Counted from the stretch's first letter, positions 1 to 8,131 are shown. The stretch: 64,000 bases of DNA from Candidatus Kinetoplastibacterium crithidii (GCA_027557655.1 CP064915.1:558001-622000); one strand, 5' to 3'. Notes: generated by a model not told the origin, from the sequence alone. Program-made: numbers and translations.

Positions 1-347
1 CCCCAGGCATCATTTGCTACACCAATAGTAATCTGTCTACCAAAGACACGTTGAGTTTGAGCAGCATCACCATTTGCAGAATTAAAGCCACCTTCTAAAA
101 CGAATTCAGCACGCAAACCGTTTCCAATTTCTTCAGTTCCTTTAAGGCCCCAACGAGAACCACTTTGAGCTCCAGACACAGGACCAACACGACTAATCTT
201 GTGTTTTACTCTCCGAAAATCACGCACTTCTACAGTATTTACATTAACACCTGTATCAATTAATCCATATAAATTAACAGCTGTTTCTGCCTGGGCAACA
301 CCAGCAAAACTGGTAACCAAAGCAGCTGCAAGCAGAGTTTTTTTCAT
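1..347 (-). CDS. Gram-negative porin, 5' part only (runs off the window)
   Basis: Outer-membrane general porin for passive diffusion of small solutes. The first 115 codons are present; the rest lies beyond the window edge. The translation opens with a typical Sec signal peptide of about 20 residues (MKKTLLAAALVTSFAGVAQA), followed by mature ETAVNLYGLIDTGVNV. The 'SSVTLYGxxDxG' beginning and a later GSRWGLKGTEEIGNGL segment are hallmarks of the betaproteobacterial OmpC/Omp32-like porin family. The start at 347 is preceded by GGAG at a suitable distance. Its G+C is visibly higher than its neighbours, as often seen for highly expressed genes in A+T-rich symbionts. Family is certain; substrate selectivity cannot be read from this part. 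Confidence 0.93.
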   Translation of the reverse strand, partial: MKKTLLAAALVTSFAGVAQAETAVNLYGLIDTGVNVNTVEVRDFRRVKHKISRVGPVSGAQSGSRWGLKGTEEIGNGLRAEFVLEGGFNSANGDAAQTQRVFGRQITIGVANDAW

Positions 348-783
348 TTAAAAAATCTCCAATAATTTGAATAACAAGAGCAAGATATACTCAACACAAA
401 ACTCCTTAACTCCAAAATAGAAGTTGTGAGCACTGTATTAAAATTTAGCTCAAATGACCACAATAAGTACAATAAAAAAGACAAAATACGTTGTAAAATA
501 ACAACTTGCTTAAAAAGCCAATGTTCCAACTTTTTTAAACATATTTAGCTTTTTAACAAAGTGATCTATCATATACTAAATCAATAAGGAGATATTATAA
601 TCTCCATAGAGCAAAACTCACCAATAAAAAACAACAAAAATACAAAAGTGTTACAAACTTACAATAACATAATAACTAAAAAGAAAAAACACTAAATAGT
701 TAAAAACAACTAGCTAAGAGATATATAAAATAATTATGCTATTATTCTTGATATAAATAAAACCAATTAAGTAATTGATACCA
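348..783. other. Non-coding stretch upstream of the porin
   Basis: About 436 bases separate the porin start from tRNA-Leu(GAG). I see no credible coding sequence; the one long open frame (344-529, minus) has no family resemblance and overlaps the porin start. The porin Shine-Dalgarno (TTGGAGA on the minus strand) lies at its left edge. The stretch is presumably a long promoter and leader for a strongly expressed porin, but no well-spaced sigma-70 site stands out. Confidence 0.5.
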
Positions 784-869
784 TGGTGCCGGCGGCGAGA
801 CTCGAACTCGCACAGCAATCAGCTACTACCCCCTCAAGATAGCGTGTCTACCAATTCCACCACGTCGGC
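784..869 (-). tRNA. tRNA-Leu (anticodon GAG), CCA encoded
   Basis: Long-variable-arm leucine tRNA. Read on the minus strand it begins GCCGACGTGGTGGAATTGGT and ends with an encoded CCA. The anticodon stem-loop CTATC-TTGAGGG-GGTAG gives anticodon GAG, decoding CUC/CUU. The T arm is GCGAG-TTCGAGT-CTCGC. Acceptor positions 5 and 68 appear as A and C, a mismatch in an otherwise paired stem. It lies just downstream of secG, a placement common in betaproteobacteria. Confidence 0.95.
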
Positions 870-912
870 TATGAATAAATAATGAAATTAATTGTACCAT
901 ATAAACAAGATT

Positions 913-930
913 ATCTAATATAAATTAGAT
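913..930 (-). terminator. Hairpin directly after the secG stop
   Basis: ATCTAAT-TTAT-ATTAGAT on the minus strand forms a perfect 7-bp stem two bases past the secG stop codon. It has no strong U-tract, so it may be a weak terminator or a 3'-end stabiliser between secG and tRNA-Leu. Confidence 0.35.
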
Positions 931-931
931 C

Positions 932-1303
932 TTATTGTTTTTTATCCAACTTTTTTTCAACAAACTCTTTATCTACATTATTATCAACATGATCAAAATT
1001 AGGAACTGAAGTATCTATTTCATGACCATCACTATACATAACACTAGATGCTGATGATTTAACAAAAGTCTTATTATTCATATAAGAAATACTAACTGTA
1101 CTTAGAAAAAAAATAATAGCAAAATACTTAGTAGCTCTGGATAAAAAATTAGCAGATCCAGAAGCGCCAAAAACACTAAGAGAAGAAGCACTTCCACTAA
1201 ATGCACCAATATCAGAACCTTTACCATCTTGTAACAATACCAATATGATAATAGCAAAGGCTGAAATTATTTGGAAACTTACTATGAGTAAGGACAAAGA
1301 CAT
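932..1303 (-). CDS. secG: Preprotein translocase subunit SecG
   Basis: Small inner-membrane subunit of the SecYEG translocon that assists protein export. The 123-residue product has two hydrophobic segments (roughly residues 3-23 and 54-74). Between them lies the family motif LLQDGKGSDIGAFSGSAS and a Gly/Ser-rich loop (GASGSANFLSRAT). The C-terminal tail is polar and variable, as usual in betaproteobacteria. The ATG at 1303 is chosen because AGGG sits about 8 bases upstream; an in-frame TTG at 1318 lies inside that ribosome-binding site. It follows tpiA in the same direction with a 16-bp gap, so the two are probably co-transcribed. Confidence 0.95.
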   Translation of the reverse strand: MSLSLLIVSFQIISAFAIIILVLLQDGKGSDIGAFSGSASSLSVFGASGSANFLSRATKYFAIIFFLSTVSISYMNNKTFVKSSASSVMYSDGHEIDTSVPNFDHVDNNVDKEFVEKKLDKKQ

Positions 1304-1319
1304 TTTAAATACCCTCAAA

Positions 1320-2069
1320 TCAAGATTTTAGAGAAGATATGGCCAAAAAATCTTCTAGAATTAAAGAAGCTCCACCTACTAAAGCACCATCTATATCTGG
1401 CATTGCAAAAAAATCAAATGCATTATTTGGTTTTACACTTCCGCCATATAGTATATTTACATTAGAAATACCATTATCTGATAACATTTTACGAATCATA
1501 TAATGAATATTTTGCACATAATCAGGATTTGCAGCAATTCCCGATCCTATAGCCCAAATAGGCTCATATGAAATTATGATTTTTGATAATGATGAATGTT
1601 TCAGCTGCAAGATAGAATTCACTTGTTTCTCAATTATTTTAAAAGAAATACCTGAATTATATTGATCTAGAGTTTCACCTATGCAAACTACCGGAGTTAT
1701 ATTATTATTTATTGCAGCTTCCATTTTTCTTAAAACATCAAGATCAGTCTCTCCATGAAACATACGCCTTTCAGAATGTCCTACTATAACCCATCTACAA
1801 CCAAACTCTTTCAACATACTACCAGATACTTCCCCTGTATATGCTCCAGAAGAATGTATGCTTATATCCTGAGCACCCCATGAACAATTACTACCTTGCA
1901 AACCTAGAACTGCTTGATATAAATATGGAAAAGGAACACAAATTCCTATTTCACAATAAAGAGAATAATCTATTGACCGCAAACCTTTTAATAATCGCGC
2001 ATTTTCAAAAAAACTACCAAACATTTTCCAGTTACCTAGAACAAGACGTGCAGATTTTTTATAATCCAT
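1320..2069 (-). CDS. tpiA: Triose-phosphate isomerase
   Basis: Cytoplasmic glycolytic and gluconeogenic enzyme interconverting dihydroxyacetone phosphate and glyceraldehyde 3-phosphate. The TIM-barrel landmarks are in order: LVLGNWKM (Asn and Lys of the active site) near the N-terminus, IVGHSERR with the catalytic His, YEPIWAIGSG with the catalytic Glu and the start of the flexible loop, then the phosphate-binding ILYGGSVKP and LVGGASL. With the ATG at 2069 the protein is 249 residues, matching the family. An in-frame ATG at 2120 would add 17 residues with no family counterpart and is less likely. Neighbours are qor upstream and secG downstream. Confidence 0.96.
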   Translation of the reverse strand: MDYKKSARLVLGNWKMFGSFFENARLLKGLRSIDYSLYCEIGICVPFPYLYQAVLGLQGSNCSWGAQDISIHSSGAYTGEVSGSMLKEFGCRWVIVGHSERRMFHGETDLDVLRKMEAAINNNITPVVCIGETLDQYNSGISFKIIEKQVNSILQLKHSSLSKIIISYEPIWAIGSGIAANPDYVQNIHYMIRKMLSDNGISNVNILYGGSVKPNNAFDFFAMPDIDGALVGGASLILEDFLAISSLKS

Positions 2070-2128
2070 AGCAATAGTCAAAACCCAATATATAAAATTA
2101 TCATAAAATAAACCTGGCAATCTTAGAG

Positions 2129-3106
2129 CTATATTCTTAAAATTATCTTACCAATATGCTCTCCAGACTCCATCATAGCATGAGCTTTAGAAACTTGATC
2201 AAGTGGAAAATAAGCATAAGTAATTGGTACAATAATTCTTTTCTCTAGAAGAGGCCAAACAACTTTTCGCAAAGCACTTGCTATCCTAGACTTAAATAAA
2301 TTAGATTTAGAACGCAACATGGAGCCACTAATAGTAAGATTTTTTCTTAAAATATCAACACAATACAGATTAGCACGAGAGCCACCAAGCAAAGCTATCA
2401 TCACCATTCTACCACTATCAGATAAAACTTTTATGTTTCTTTGTAGATAATCACCAGCAACCATATCTAATATTAAATTTACACCTTTCATATCAGTTAA
2501 ATCTAAGATCTGTTTTACAAAATCTTCGTTTTTATAATTAATACACTTCAAAGCTCCCAAAGATTCCACTGCTTTTACCTTCTTATCACTACCAGCCGTA
2601 GCATAAACTAAACAACCCATAGATTTAGCTAACTGTACAGCCATAGTTCCAATACCACTAGAACCTCCATGAACTAAAAAAGATTCACCACTTGATAAGT
2701 TCCCTATATTAATAATATTATTCCACACAGTAAAAAGAACCTCAGGAAGACCAGCAGCTTCTTCAAAAGACACATTCTTAGGGATTGGCAAACAATTATG
2801 AATATGAGCTATACAATATTCAGCATAGCCACCACCAGTTAATAAAGCACAAACCTTATCGCCTATAGAAAAATCACTATTATCTAAATCACCAGAAACA
2901 ATTTCTCCAGAAACTTCTAAACCAAGAATATCTGAAGCTCCAGCAGGTGGACTATATAATCCTTTTCTTTGAAAAATATCAGGCCTATTTATACCAGCAG
3001 CTATTACTTTAATTAAAACCTCTTGTTTACCAGGATTAGGAATATTTCTACTACCAACACACAAAACATCAATATTACCATAACCATTAACCTCTATAAC
3101 TTTCAT
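2129..3106 (-). CDS. qor: NAD(P)H quinone oxidoreductase, zinc-independent MDR family (PIG3-like)
   Basis: Medium-chain dehydrogenase/reductase predicted to reduce quinones with NAD(P)H in the cytoplasm. The ATG at 3106 gives 325 residues, typical of the PIG3-like subfamily; an upstream in-frame start would add a hydrophobic 17-residue tail without support. Visible landmarks are AAGINRPDIFQRKGLYSPPAG near residue 45, the GLEVSGEI segment, and the Rossmann motif LVHGGSSGIGTMAVQLAKS around residue 145. Cys/His zinc ligands of alcohol dehydrogenases are absent. It sits between pnp (upstream, beyond two tRNA genes) and tpiA, a conserved betaproteobacterial order. Physiological substrate is not known from sequence. 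Confidence 0.9.
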   Translation of the reverse strand: MKVIEVNGYGNIDVLCVGSRNIPNPGKQEVLIKVIAAGINRPDIFQRKGLYSPPAGASDILGLEVSGEIVSGDLDNSDFSIGDKVCALLTGGGYAEYCIAHIHNCLPIPKNVSFEEAAGLPEVLFTVWNNIINIGNLSSGESFLVHGGSSGIGTMAVQLAKSMGCLVYATAGSDKKVKAVESLGALKCINYKNEDFVKQILDLTDMKGVNLILDMVAGDYLQRNIKVLSDSGRMVMIALLGGSRANLYCVDILRKNLTISGSMLRSKSNLFKSRIASALRKVVWPLLEKRIIVPITYAYFPLDQVSKAHAMMESGEHIGKIILRI

Positions 3107-3264
3107 ATCAAAAATCCAAAAGCAAAGATAATAAAATAGTAAATAAAATTGATACAATCAAATCAATATAAAAAATAAAAACCAGGTGTTGTCTGTTATT
3201 ACAGAGAAAAAGATATTATGAAATGATATAAATTGATAATTTAACAACAGTGAAAAATTCGAAA

Positions 3265-3352
3265 TGGCGGAAGCTCAGGGATTCGAACCCTGGGATCCTC
3301 TCGGATCTCTGGTTTTCAAGACCAGTGCAATCGACCACTCTGCCAAACTTCC
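3265..3352 (-). tRNA. tRNA-Ser (anticodon TGA), CCA encoded
   Basis: Class II serine tRNA on the minus strand: acceptor GGAAGTT pairs with AGCTTCC (one G-U), D arm GGCAGAGTGGTC, anticodon loop CTTGAAA giving TGA (decodes UCA and other UCN), a long variable arm (GATCCGAGAGGATC) and a T arm GGG-TTCGAAT-CCC. Ends GCCA. Confidence 0.96.
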
Positions 3353-3461
3353 TATTTCTAAGCGTTACATTATATAATATATTCACATAATCATGTTGTA
3401 AAATTTGTATTTTAAAAAAAAAATTAAATTTTATAAAAATTATTCTTGGATATAAATAAAA

Positions 3462-3501
3462 GCAATGATATATTTGTTGTGATTAACAAATATATCATTG
3501 C
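3462..3501 (-). terminator. 17-bp perfect palindrome; probable pnp terminator overlapping tRNA-Leu
   Basis: Arms 3462-3478 and 3485-3501 are perfectly complementary with a 6-base loop (GTGATT on the plus strand). On the minus strand the second arm is followed by TTTTATTTAT, so it can act as an intrinsic terminator for transcripts arriving from pnp. The right arm includes the first two bases of the plus-strand tRNA-Leu(TAA) gene. Confidence 0.65.
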
Positions 3502-3584
3502 ACCTGTGGCGAAATTGGTAGACGCAAGGGACTTAAAATCCCTCGCCTAACGGCATGCCGGTTCGACTCCGGCCAGGTGCACCA
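3500..3584 (+). tRNA. tRNA-Leu (anticodon TAA), CCA encoded
   Basis: Class II leucine tRNA beginning GCACCTGTGGCGAAATTGGT and ending CAGGTGCACCA. The acceptor stem is fully paired (GCACCTG with CAGGTGC). The anticodon loop CTTAAAA gives TAA, decoding UUA/UUG, an essential species in an A+T-rich genome. The T arm is CCGG-TTCGACT-CCGG. It opposes pnp: only 11 bases separate its 3' end from the pnp stop. Confidence 0.97.
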
Positions 3585-3595
3585 AGACTTCTGTG

Positions 3596-5704
3596 CTATA
3601 AATCTTCTTGTACAGCTACTGCTTTAGCTGAAAGCCTAAACCTGCCTTTATCATCAGATTCTATCACCTTAACTTTTATTTTTTGCCCGATGGATAAAAC
3701 ATCACTTATGTTCTGTATCCTATTATTGGATATTTCAGATATATGCAAAAGACCATCTTTTCCAGGAAACAACTGAACAATAGCGCCAAAATCCAAAATG
3801 CGTAAAATTTTACCTTCATATATACTACCAACTTCTACATCAGCAGTTAATTCTAATATTTTCTTATAAGCATTTTGCACATTATTATTATCAATACCAG
3901 CCACAGAAACAACACCATCTTCAGAAATATCAATCTGAGTTGCTGTTTCTTCTGTTATTGCTCTGATTGTAGCTCCTCCTTTTCCGATAACATCGCGTAT
4001 TTTATCTGGATTAATTTTGATTGTTATTATCTTTGGTGAATATGATGATAATTCTTCACGAGAAATATTTATAGAATTTTTCATCTTATCAAGAATAGAT
4101 ATTCTCCCTTCTTTAGCTTGTAATAGAGCAATCTCCATTATATCTTTGGTTATTCCCTGAATTTTGATATCCATCTGTAAAGCAGTTATACCATCAGAAG
4201 TTCCTGCTACCTTAAAATCCATATCACCAAGATGATCTTCATCCCCTAGAATATCAGTTAAAATAGCAAATTTATCATCTTCAAGTATTAAGCCCATTGC
4301 AACACCTGCAACATGTTTACTTATAGGAACACCTGCATCCATCATTGCTAGAGATCCTCCACATACAGATGCCATAGAAGAAGATCCATTAGACTCTGTT
4401 ATCTCAGAAACCAGTCTCGTCGTATAATTAAAATCTTTAGAGTCAGGCAAAATTGGAGTTAATGCTCTTCTTGCTAAATAACCATGTCCCACTTCTCTTC
4501 TTTTTGGAATTCCTATGCGCCCAATTTCTCCTGTCGCAAATGGTGGCATATTATAATGAAAAATAAATTTATCCCTATATTCCCCTAATAAAGAATCTAT
4601 AATTTGCTCATCATGCTTAGTCCCTAATGTAACTATAACTAATGCTTGAGTTTCACCTCTTGTAAACAAAGCACTTCCATGAGCTCTTGGCAAAACACCA
4701 AGCCTAATATCTATGGGTCTTACTGTTCTTGTATTCCTACCATCTATCCTAGGTTCTCCTGACAATATTCTGTTTCTAACAATTTTTGATTCTAAGTTAA
4801 AAATAATATCATCAATAGCACTATCCAATGAAACAACATCAGAACTACCTACTCTATCTTTCACAAAATTTTTGATTTCTAGTCTAATTTCTCTAAGAAC
4901 TAAAGAACGATCTTGTTTTTCTTTAATGTTATAAGCCGATAATAATTTTTCATTAGAAAATTCATTTATGAGATCAACTAAAAACTGATCACATGGTTTT
5001 GGCTTCCAATCCCATTCTGGTTTTCCAGCTTCTTTCACTAACTCTATTATATTATCTATAACAATTTGCATCTGCTGATGACCAAAATCAATTGCATCAA
5101 GCATTATAGATTCAGTTAATTCTTTAGCTGTAGATTCAACCATCAGAACTGCTTCCGAAGAACCTGCTAAAACAAGATCTAAAGAAGATCTCTCTAGTTG
5201 ACTCTTAGTAGGATTGATTACAAAATTATTTTCTATAAAACCAACCCTAATTGCACCAATAGGACCATCAAATGGAATTCCAGATAAAGCCAACGCAGCA
5301 GAAGCGCCTATTATAGAAATAATATCAGGATCAATTTCTGGGTCAACAGATAAAACATGAATAATTATTTGAACTTCATTATGAAATTGTTTAGGAAATA
5401 ATGGCCTTAAAGGTCTATCAATTAAACGTGCTGTCAATATCTCTTTCTCAGATGATTTCCCTTCTCTTTTAAAAAAACCTCCAGGTATTTTACCTACAGC
5501 ATATGTTTTCTCAATATAGTCTACAGTCAGTGGAAAAAATTTTTGTCCTTCTTTAACTTCTTGACTACCTACAACTGTAGCTAAAATAACTGTGTCACCC
5601 ATAGATGCAAGAACTGCTCCAGAAGCTTGTCTTGCTATTTCTCCAGTTTCTAAGACCACATCATTCAAACCATATTTAAATGACTTAATTACTTTGTTAA
5701 ACAC
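3596..5704 (-). CDS. pnp: Polyribonucleotide nucleotidyltransferase (PNPase)
   Basis: Phosphorolytic 3'-to-5' exoribonuclease of RNA turnover. The 702-residue protein has the full domain series: first RNase PH core (residues 1-150, including FFKREGKSSEKEILTARLID), helical linker, second RNase PH core (about 310-540) with the catalytic-region GDEDHLGDMDFKVAGT, KH domain (about 555-615, IGKGGATIRAI) and S1 domain (about 620-690, EGKILRILDFGAIVQLFPGKDGLLHIS). The start is GTG at 5704 with AAGGAA 5 bases upstream, and the N-terminus aligns with family members. It follows rpsO through an intrinsic terminator, as in E. coli rpsO-pnp, so readthrough probably supplies part of its expression. Confidence 0.98.
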   Translation of the reverse strand: MFNKVIKSFKYGLNDVVLETGEIARQASGAVLASMGDTVILATVVGSQEVKEGQKFFPLTVDYIEKTYAVGKIPGGFFKREGKSSEKEILTARLIDRPLRPLFPKQFHNEVQIIIHVLSVDPEIDPDIISIIGASAALALSGIPFDGPIGAIRVGFIENNFVINPTKSQLERSSLDLVLAGSSEAVLMVESTAKELTESIMLDAIDFGHQQMQIVIDNIIELVKEAGKPEWDWKPKPCDQFLVDLINEFSNEKLLSAYNIKEKQDRSLVLREIRLEIKNFVKDRVGSSDVVSLDSAIDDIIFNLESKIVRNRILSGEPRIDGRNTRTVRPIDIRLGVLPRAHGSALFTRGETQALVIVTLGTKHDEQIIDSLLGEYRDKFIFHYNMPPFATGEIGRIGIPKRREVGHGYLARRALTPILPDSKDFNYTTRLVSEITESNGSSSMASVCGGSLAMMDAGVPISKHVAGVAMGLILEDDKFAILTDILGDEDHLGDMDFKVAGTSDGITALQMDIKIQGITKDIMEIALLQAKEGRISILDKMKNSINISREELSSYSPKIITIKINPDKIRDVIGKGGATIRAITEETATQIDISEDGVVSVAGIDNNNVQNAYKKILELTADVEVGSIYEGKILRILDFGAIVQLFPGKDGLLHISEISNNRIQNISDVLSIGQKIKVKVIESDDKGRFRLSAKAVAVQEDL

Positions 5705-5715
5705 AAATATTCCTT

Positions 5716-5764
5716 AAAAAAAAACCGCGGTCAGTACGATCAAAATAAATCGCTCTAACCACGG
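5716..5764 (-). terminator. Intrinsic terminator between rpsO and pnp
   Basis: On the minus strand CCGTGGT (5764-5758) pairs with ACCGCGG (5731-5725) with one G-U pair; a second helix GCGAT/ATCGT can form inside the loop. Nine T residues follow directly. This is a canonical intrinsic terminator 24 bases after the rpsO stop and just before the pnp Shine-Dalgarno, equivalent in place to the rpsO terminator of E. coli. Confidence 0.85.
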
Positions 5765-5788
5765 TACTATGCGTCATATATAATAAAA

Positions 5789-6058
5789 TTACTTACGTAA
5801 ATTTAATCTATCTATTAAAATCTTATAAGAATTAGGATTTCTACTTTTCAAATAATCTAAAAGTTTGCGGCGTCTACTAACCATTTTTAGTAAACCTCTA
5901 CGAGAATGGTGATCCTTTAAATGTTTTTTAAAATGACCAGTAAGGTCATTAATTCTAGCTGTTAACAGCGCAACTTGAACCTCTGGAGAACCAGTGTCTC
6001 TATCAGAACGACAAAATGCAGAAACTATTTCGTTTTTATTTATATCGGCAACAGCCAT
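5789..6058 (-). CDS. rpsO: 30S ribosomal protein S15
   Basis: Primary 16S rRNA-binding protein of the small-subunit platform and of bridge B4. The 89-residue product matches the family length and contains SDRDTGSPEVQVALLTARI, LTGHFKKHLKDHHSRRGLL and MVSRRRKLLDYLK. The ATG at 6058 is preceded by GAGGA with a 9-base spacer; a TTG two codons upstream lies too close to that site. Transcribed ahead of pnp. The leader contains a hairpin that could pair with the Shine-Dalgarno (6067-6100). Confidence 0.98.
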   Translation of the reverse strand: MAVADINKNEIVSAFCRSDRDTGSPEVQVALLTARINDLTGHFKKHLKDHHSRRGLLKMVSRRRKLLDYLKSRNPNSYKILIDRLNLRK

Positions 6059-6066
6059 AATCAAAA

Positions 6067-6100
6067 TCCTCTAAAACATGCTTCAGAACTGAGGAGTTCT
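6067..6100 (-). promoter_or_regulatory. rpsO leader hairpin, candidate S15 pseudoknot operator
   Basis: On the minus strand the hairpin AGAACT-CCTC-AGTTCT (6100-6085) is followed 13 bases later by the rpsO Shine-Dalgarno GAGG (6071-6068). The CCTC loop is exactly complementary to GAGG. A loop-to-SD pseudoknot is the known architecture of S15 translational autoregulation in E. coli; the function here is inferred. Confidence 0.5.
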
Positions 6101-6196
6101 AAAGTGAAATAAAAATACTACTCAAATATTAATAATAAGATTATATACAATTTATAAAGTATTACAAATATAACTAATAAATACAATGAAGATATT

Positions 6197-6949
6197 TTAG
6201 TTTTTATGACGATTTTTTCTAATACTATAAGCTCTATAATATCTATGCATAGATATTATCCACCCAGATAACCCATATATAATAAATACACAAAAAAGTA
6301 TTAAAGGGGGGTTACTAGAAACAAACACGAATATTCCTACCATCAACAGAATTACCCAAAAAGGAACGCTTTTTCTTAATGAAAAATTTTTTCCACTATA
6401 GAATGGGATATTAGTGACCATTAGAATACCAGAGTACATCGTCAATATAAAAGCGGCTACAATAACATACGAATCATTAATAAATACTTCATTATCAACA
6501 GACAACCAAATAAATCCAGAGACTAAAGCAGCAGCAGCAGGTGTAGGTAATCCTTGAAAAAACACTTTATCAATATTATTTATATTGGTATTGAATCTAG
6601 CCAACCTTAAAGCAGCACCTACAACATAAACAAAAGCAGCAATCCATCCCCAACGACCAATTTCATGCAAAATCCATTCATAAATAACTAAGGCTGGTGC
6701 TACACCAAAGGATACCATATCTGACAATGAGTCGTAATGTTCTCCAAAAGAAGATTGAGTATTTGTAAAACGAGCTATTCTACCATCTACCCCATCGAGT
6801 ATCATTGCAACAAAAATAGCAATAGCAGAAATCTCAAAATTATTATTCATTGATTGAACAATTGCATAAAATCCTGCAAATAATGATGCCGTAGTAAATA
6901 TATTAGGCAATAGATATATACTACGATGACAATTCTCGAGATCACCCAT
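6197..6949 (-). CDS. pssA: CDP-diacylglycerol--serine O-phosphatidyltransferase
   Basis: Integral inner-membrane enzyme making phosphatidylserine from CDP-diacylglycerol and serine, the first committed step to phosphatidylethanolamine. The 250-residue protein starts near a conserved IYLLPNIFTTASLFAGFYAI helix. It carries the CDP-alcohol phosphotransferase signature D-G-x2-A-R-x8-G-x3-D-x3-D at about residues 51-75 (DGVDGRIARFTNTQSSFGEHYDSL). About six to eight hydrophobic segments follow. It lies downstream of ilvC behind an intrinsic terminator, so it probably has its own promoter. The decarboxylase gene psd is not in this window. Confidence 0.95.
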   Translation of the reverse strand: MGDLENCHRSIYLLPNIFTTASLFAGFYAIVQSMNNNFEISAIAIFVAMILDGVDGRIARFTNTQSSFGEHYDSLSDMVSFGVAPALVIYEWILHEIGRWGWIAAFVYVVGAALRLARFNTNINNIDKVFFQGLPTPAAAALVSGFIWLSVDNEVFINDSYVIVAAFILTMYSGILMVTNIPFYSGKNFSLRKSVPFWVILLMVGIFVFVSSNPPLILFCVFIIYGLSGWIISMHRYYRAYSIRKNRHKN

Positions 6950-6982
6950 AGTTCATCTAACCAAAAATAAAAATATAAGCAT

Positions 6983-7015
6983 AAAAAAACGGTATACCTT
7001 TTACAGTATACCGTT
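6983..7015 (-). terminator. Intrinsic terminator after ilvC
   Basis: Minus strand: AACGGTATAC (7015-7006), an 8-base loop, GTATACCGTT (6997-6988), then a run of seven T residues. The 10-bp perfect stem lies 22 bases past the ilvC stop and should end the ilvBNC transcript. Confidence 0.88.
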
Positions 7016-7036
7016 ATAAATAAATATACAAAAATC

Positions 7037-8053
7037 TTAATTCTTAGATTTATCTACCAACTTATTAGCGGTAATCCAAGGCATCATTGATCTTAATTGC
7101 CCACCAACTTTCTCTATTAAAGAATCAGCATTAATACGACGACGAGAAGTTAATGTAGGGGCACCAGCAACATGCTCTAAAATAAAATTCTTTGCATACT
7201 CACCAGTTTGTATATCTGTCAAGCATTGACGCATAGCTTTACGTGTTTCATCAGTAACAACTCTAGGACCTGTTACATATTCACCAAATTCTGCATTATT
7301 AGAAACAGAATAGTTCATGTTTGCTATACCGCCTTCATAAATTAAATCAACTATTAATTTAAGTTCATGTAAGCATTCAAAATATGCCATTTCTGGAGCA
7401 TATCCAGCCTCAACTAGAGTATCAAAACCTGCTTTAATAAGCTCGACTGTACCACCACACAAGACAGCTTGTTCTCCAAATAAATCTGTTTCTGTCTCTT
7501 CACGGAAAGAGGTTTCAATGATACCAGCACGACCACCACCATTTGCACATGCATATGACAAAGCAATATCACGAGCAAAACCAGATTTATCTTGATATAC
7601 AGCAACTAGATGAGGAACACCACCACCATTTCTGTAGGTACCTCTTACTGTATGACCAGGAGCTTTAGGAGCTACCATAATAACATCAATATCATTACGT
7701 GGAACTACCTGACCATAATGCACATTAAACCCATGGGCAAAAGCCAAAACAGCACCAGATTTTATATTTTTTTGAACTTCATTATTATAGACATTGGCAA
7801 TATTTTCATCTGGCAATAACATCATTACCACATCAGCAGCTTTTACAGCTTCAGCAACTTCTTTAACTTGTAAACCTGCGTTTACAGCCTTGTTCCAAGA
7901 AGCTCCATTTTTGCGCAAACCAACCACAACTTTAACACCTGATTCATGCAAATTTAAAGCATGTGCATGACCTTGAGATCCATAACCAATTATTGCAACA
8001 GTTTTACCTTTAATCAAAGATAAATCACAATCCTTATCATAAAAAACTTTCAT
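7037..8053 (-). CDS. ilvC: Ketol-acid reductoisomerase (NADP+)
   Basis: Second enzyme of valine and isoleucine synthesis: isomerises and reduces acetolactate or acetohydroxybutyrate with NADPH and Mg2+. The class I short form is 338 residues, exactly the family length. The Rossmann motif IIGYGSQGHAHALNL lies near residue 22. The knotted C-terminal domain (about 183 onward) holds the metal-binding DLFGEQAVLCGG and the FECLHELKLIVDLIYEGG segment. The ATG at 8053 is chosen over a TTG one codon earlier because GGAG sits six bases before it. Third gene of ilvB-ilvN-ilvC. Confidence 0.98.
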   Translation of the reverse strand: MKVFYDKDCDLSLIKGKTVAIIGYGSQGHAHALNLHESGVKVVVGLRKNGASWNKAVNAGLQVKEVAEAVKAADVVMMLLPDENIANVYNNEVQKNIKSGAVLAFAHGFNVHYGQVVPRNDIDVIMVAPKAPGHTVRGTYRNGGGVPHLVAVYQDKSGFARDIALSYACANGGGRAGIIETSFREETETDLFGEQAVLCGGTVELIKAGFDTLVEAGYAPEMAYFECLHELKLIVDLIYEGGIANMNYSVSNNAEFGEYVTGPRVVTDETRKAMRQCLTDIQTGEYAKNFILEHVAGAPTLTSRRRINADSLIEKVGGQLRSMMPWITANKLVDKSKN

Positions 8054-8131
8054 CAAAAAGCTCCATTAATTTTAAATTTATATAACTACATAAAACAAAA
8101 TACAAAACAACACTTTTAAATTTTAATAGGA

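Noticed and set aside
344..529. Minus-strand open frame of 61 codons upstream of the porin
   Set aside because: No family resemblance, overlaps the porin start in another frame, no convincing ribosome-binding site.
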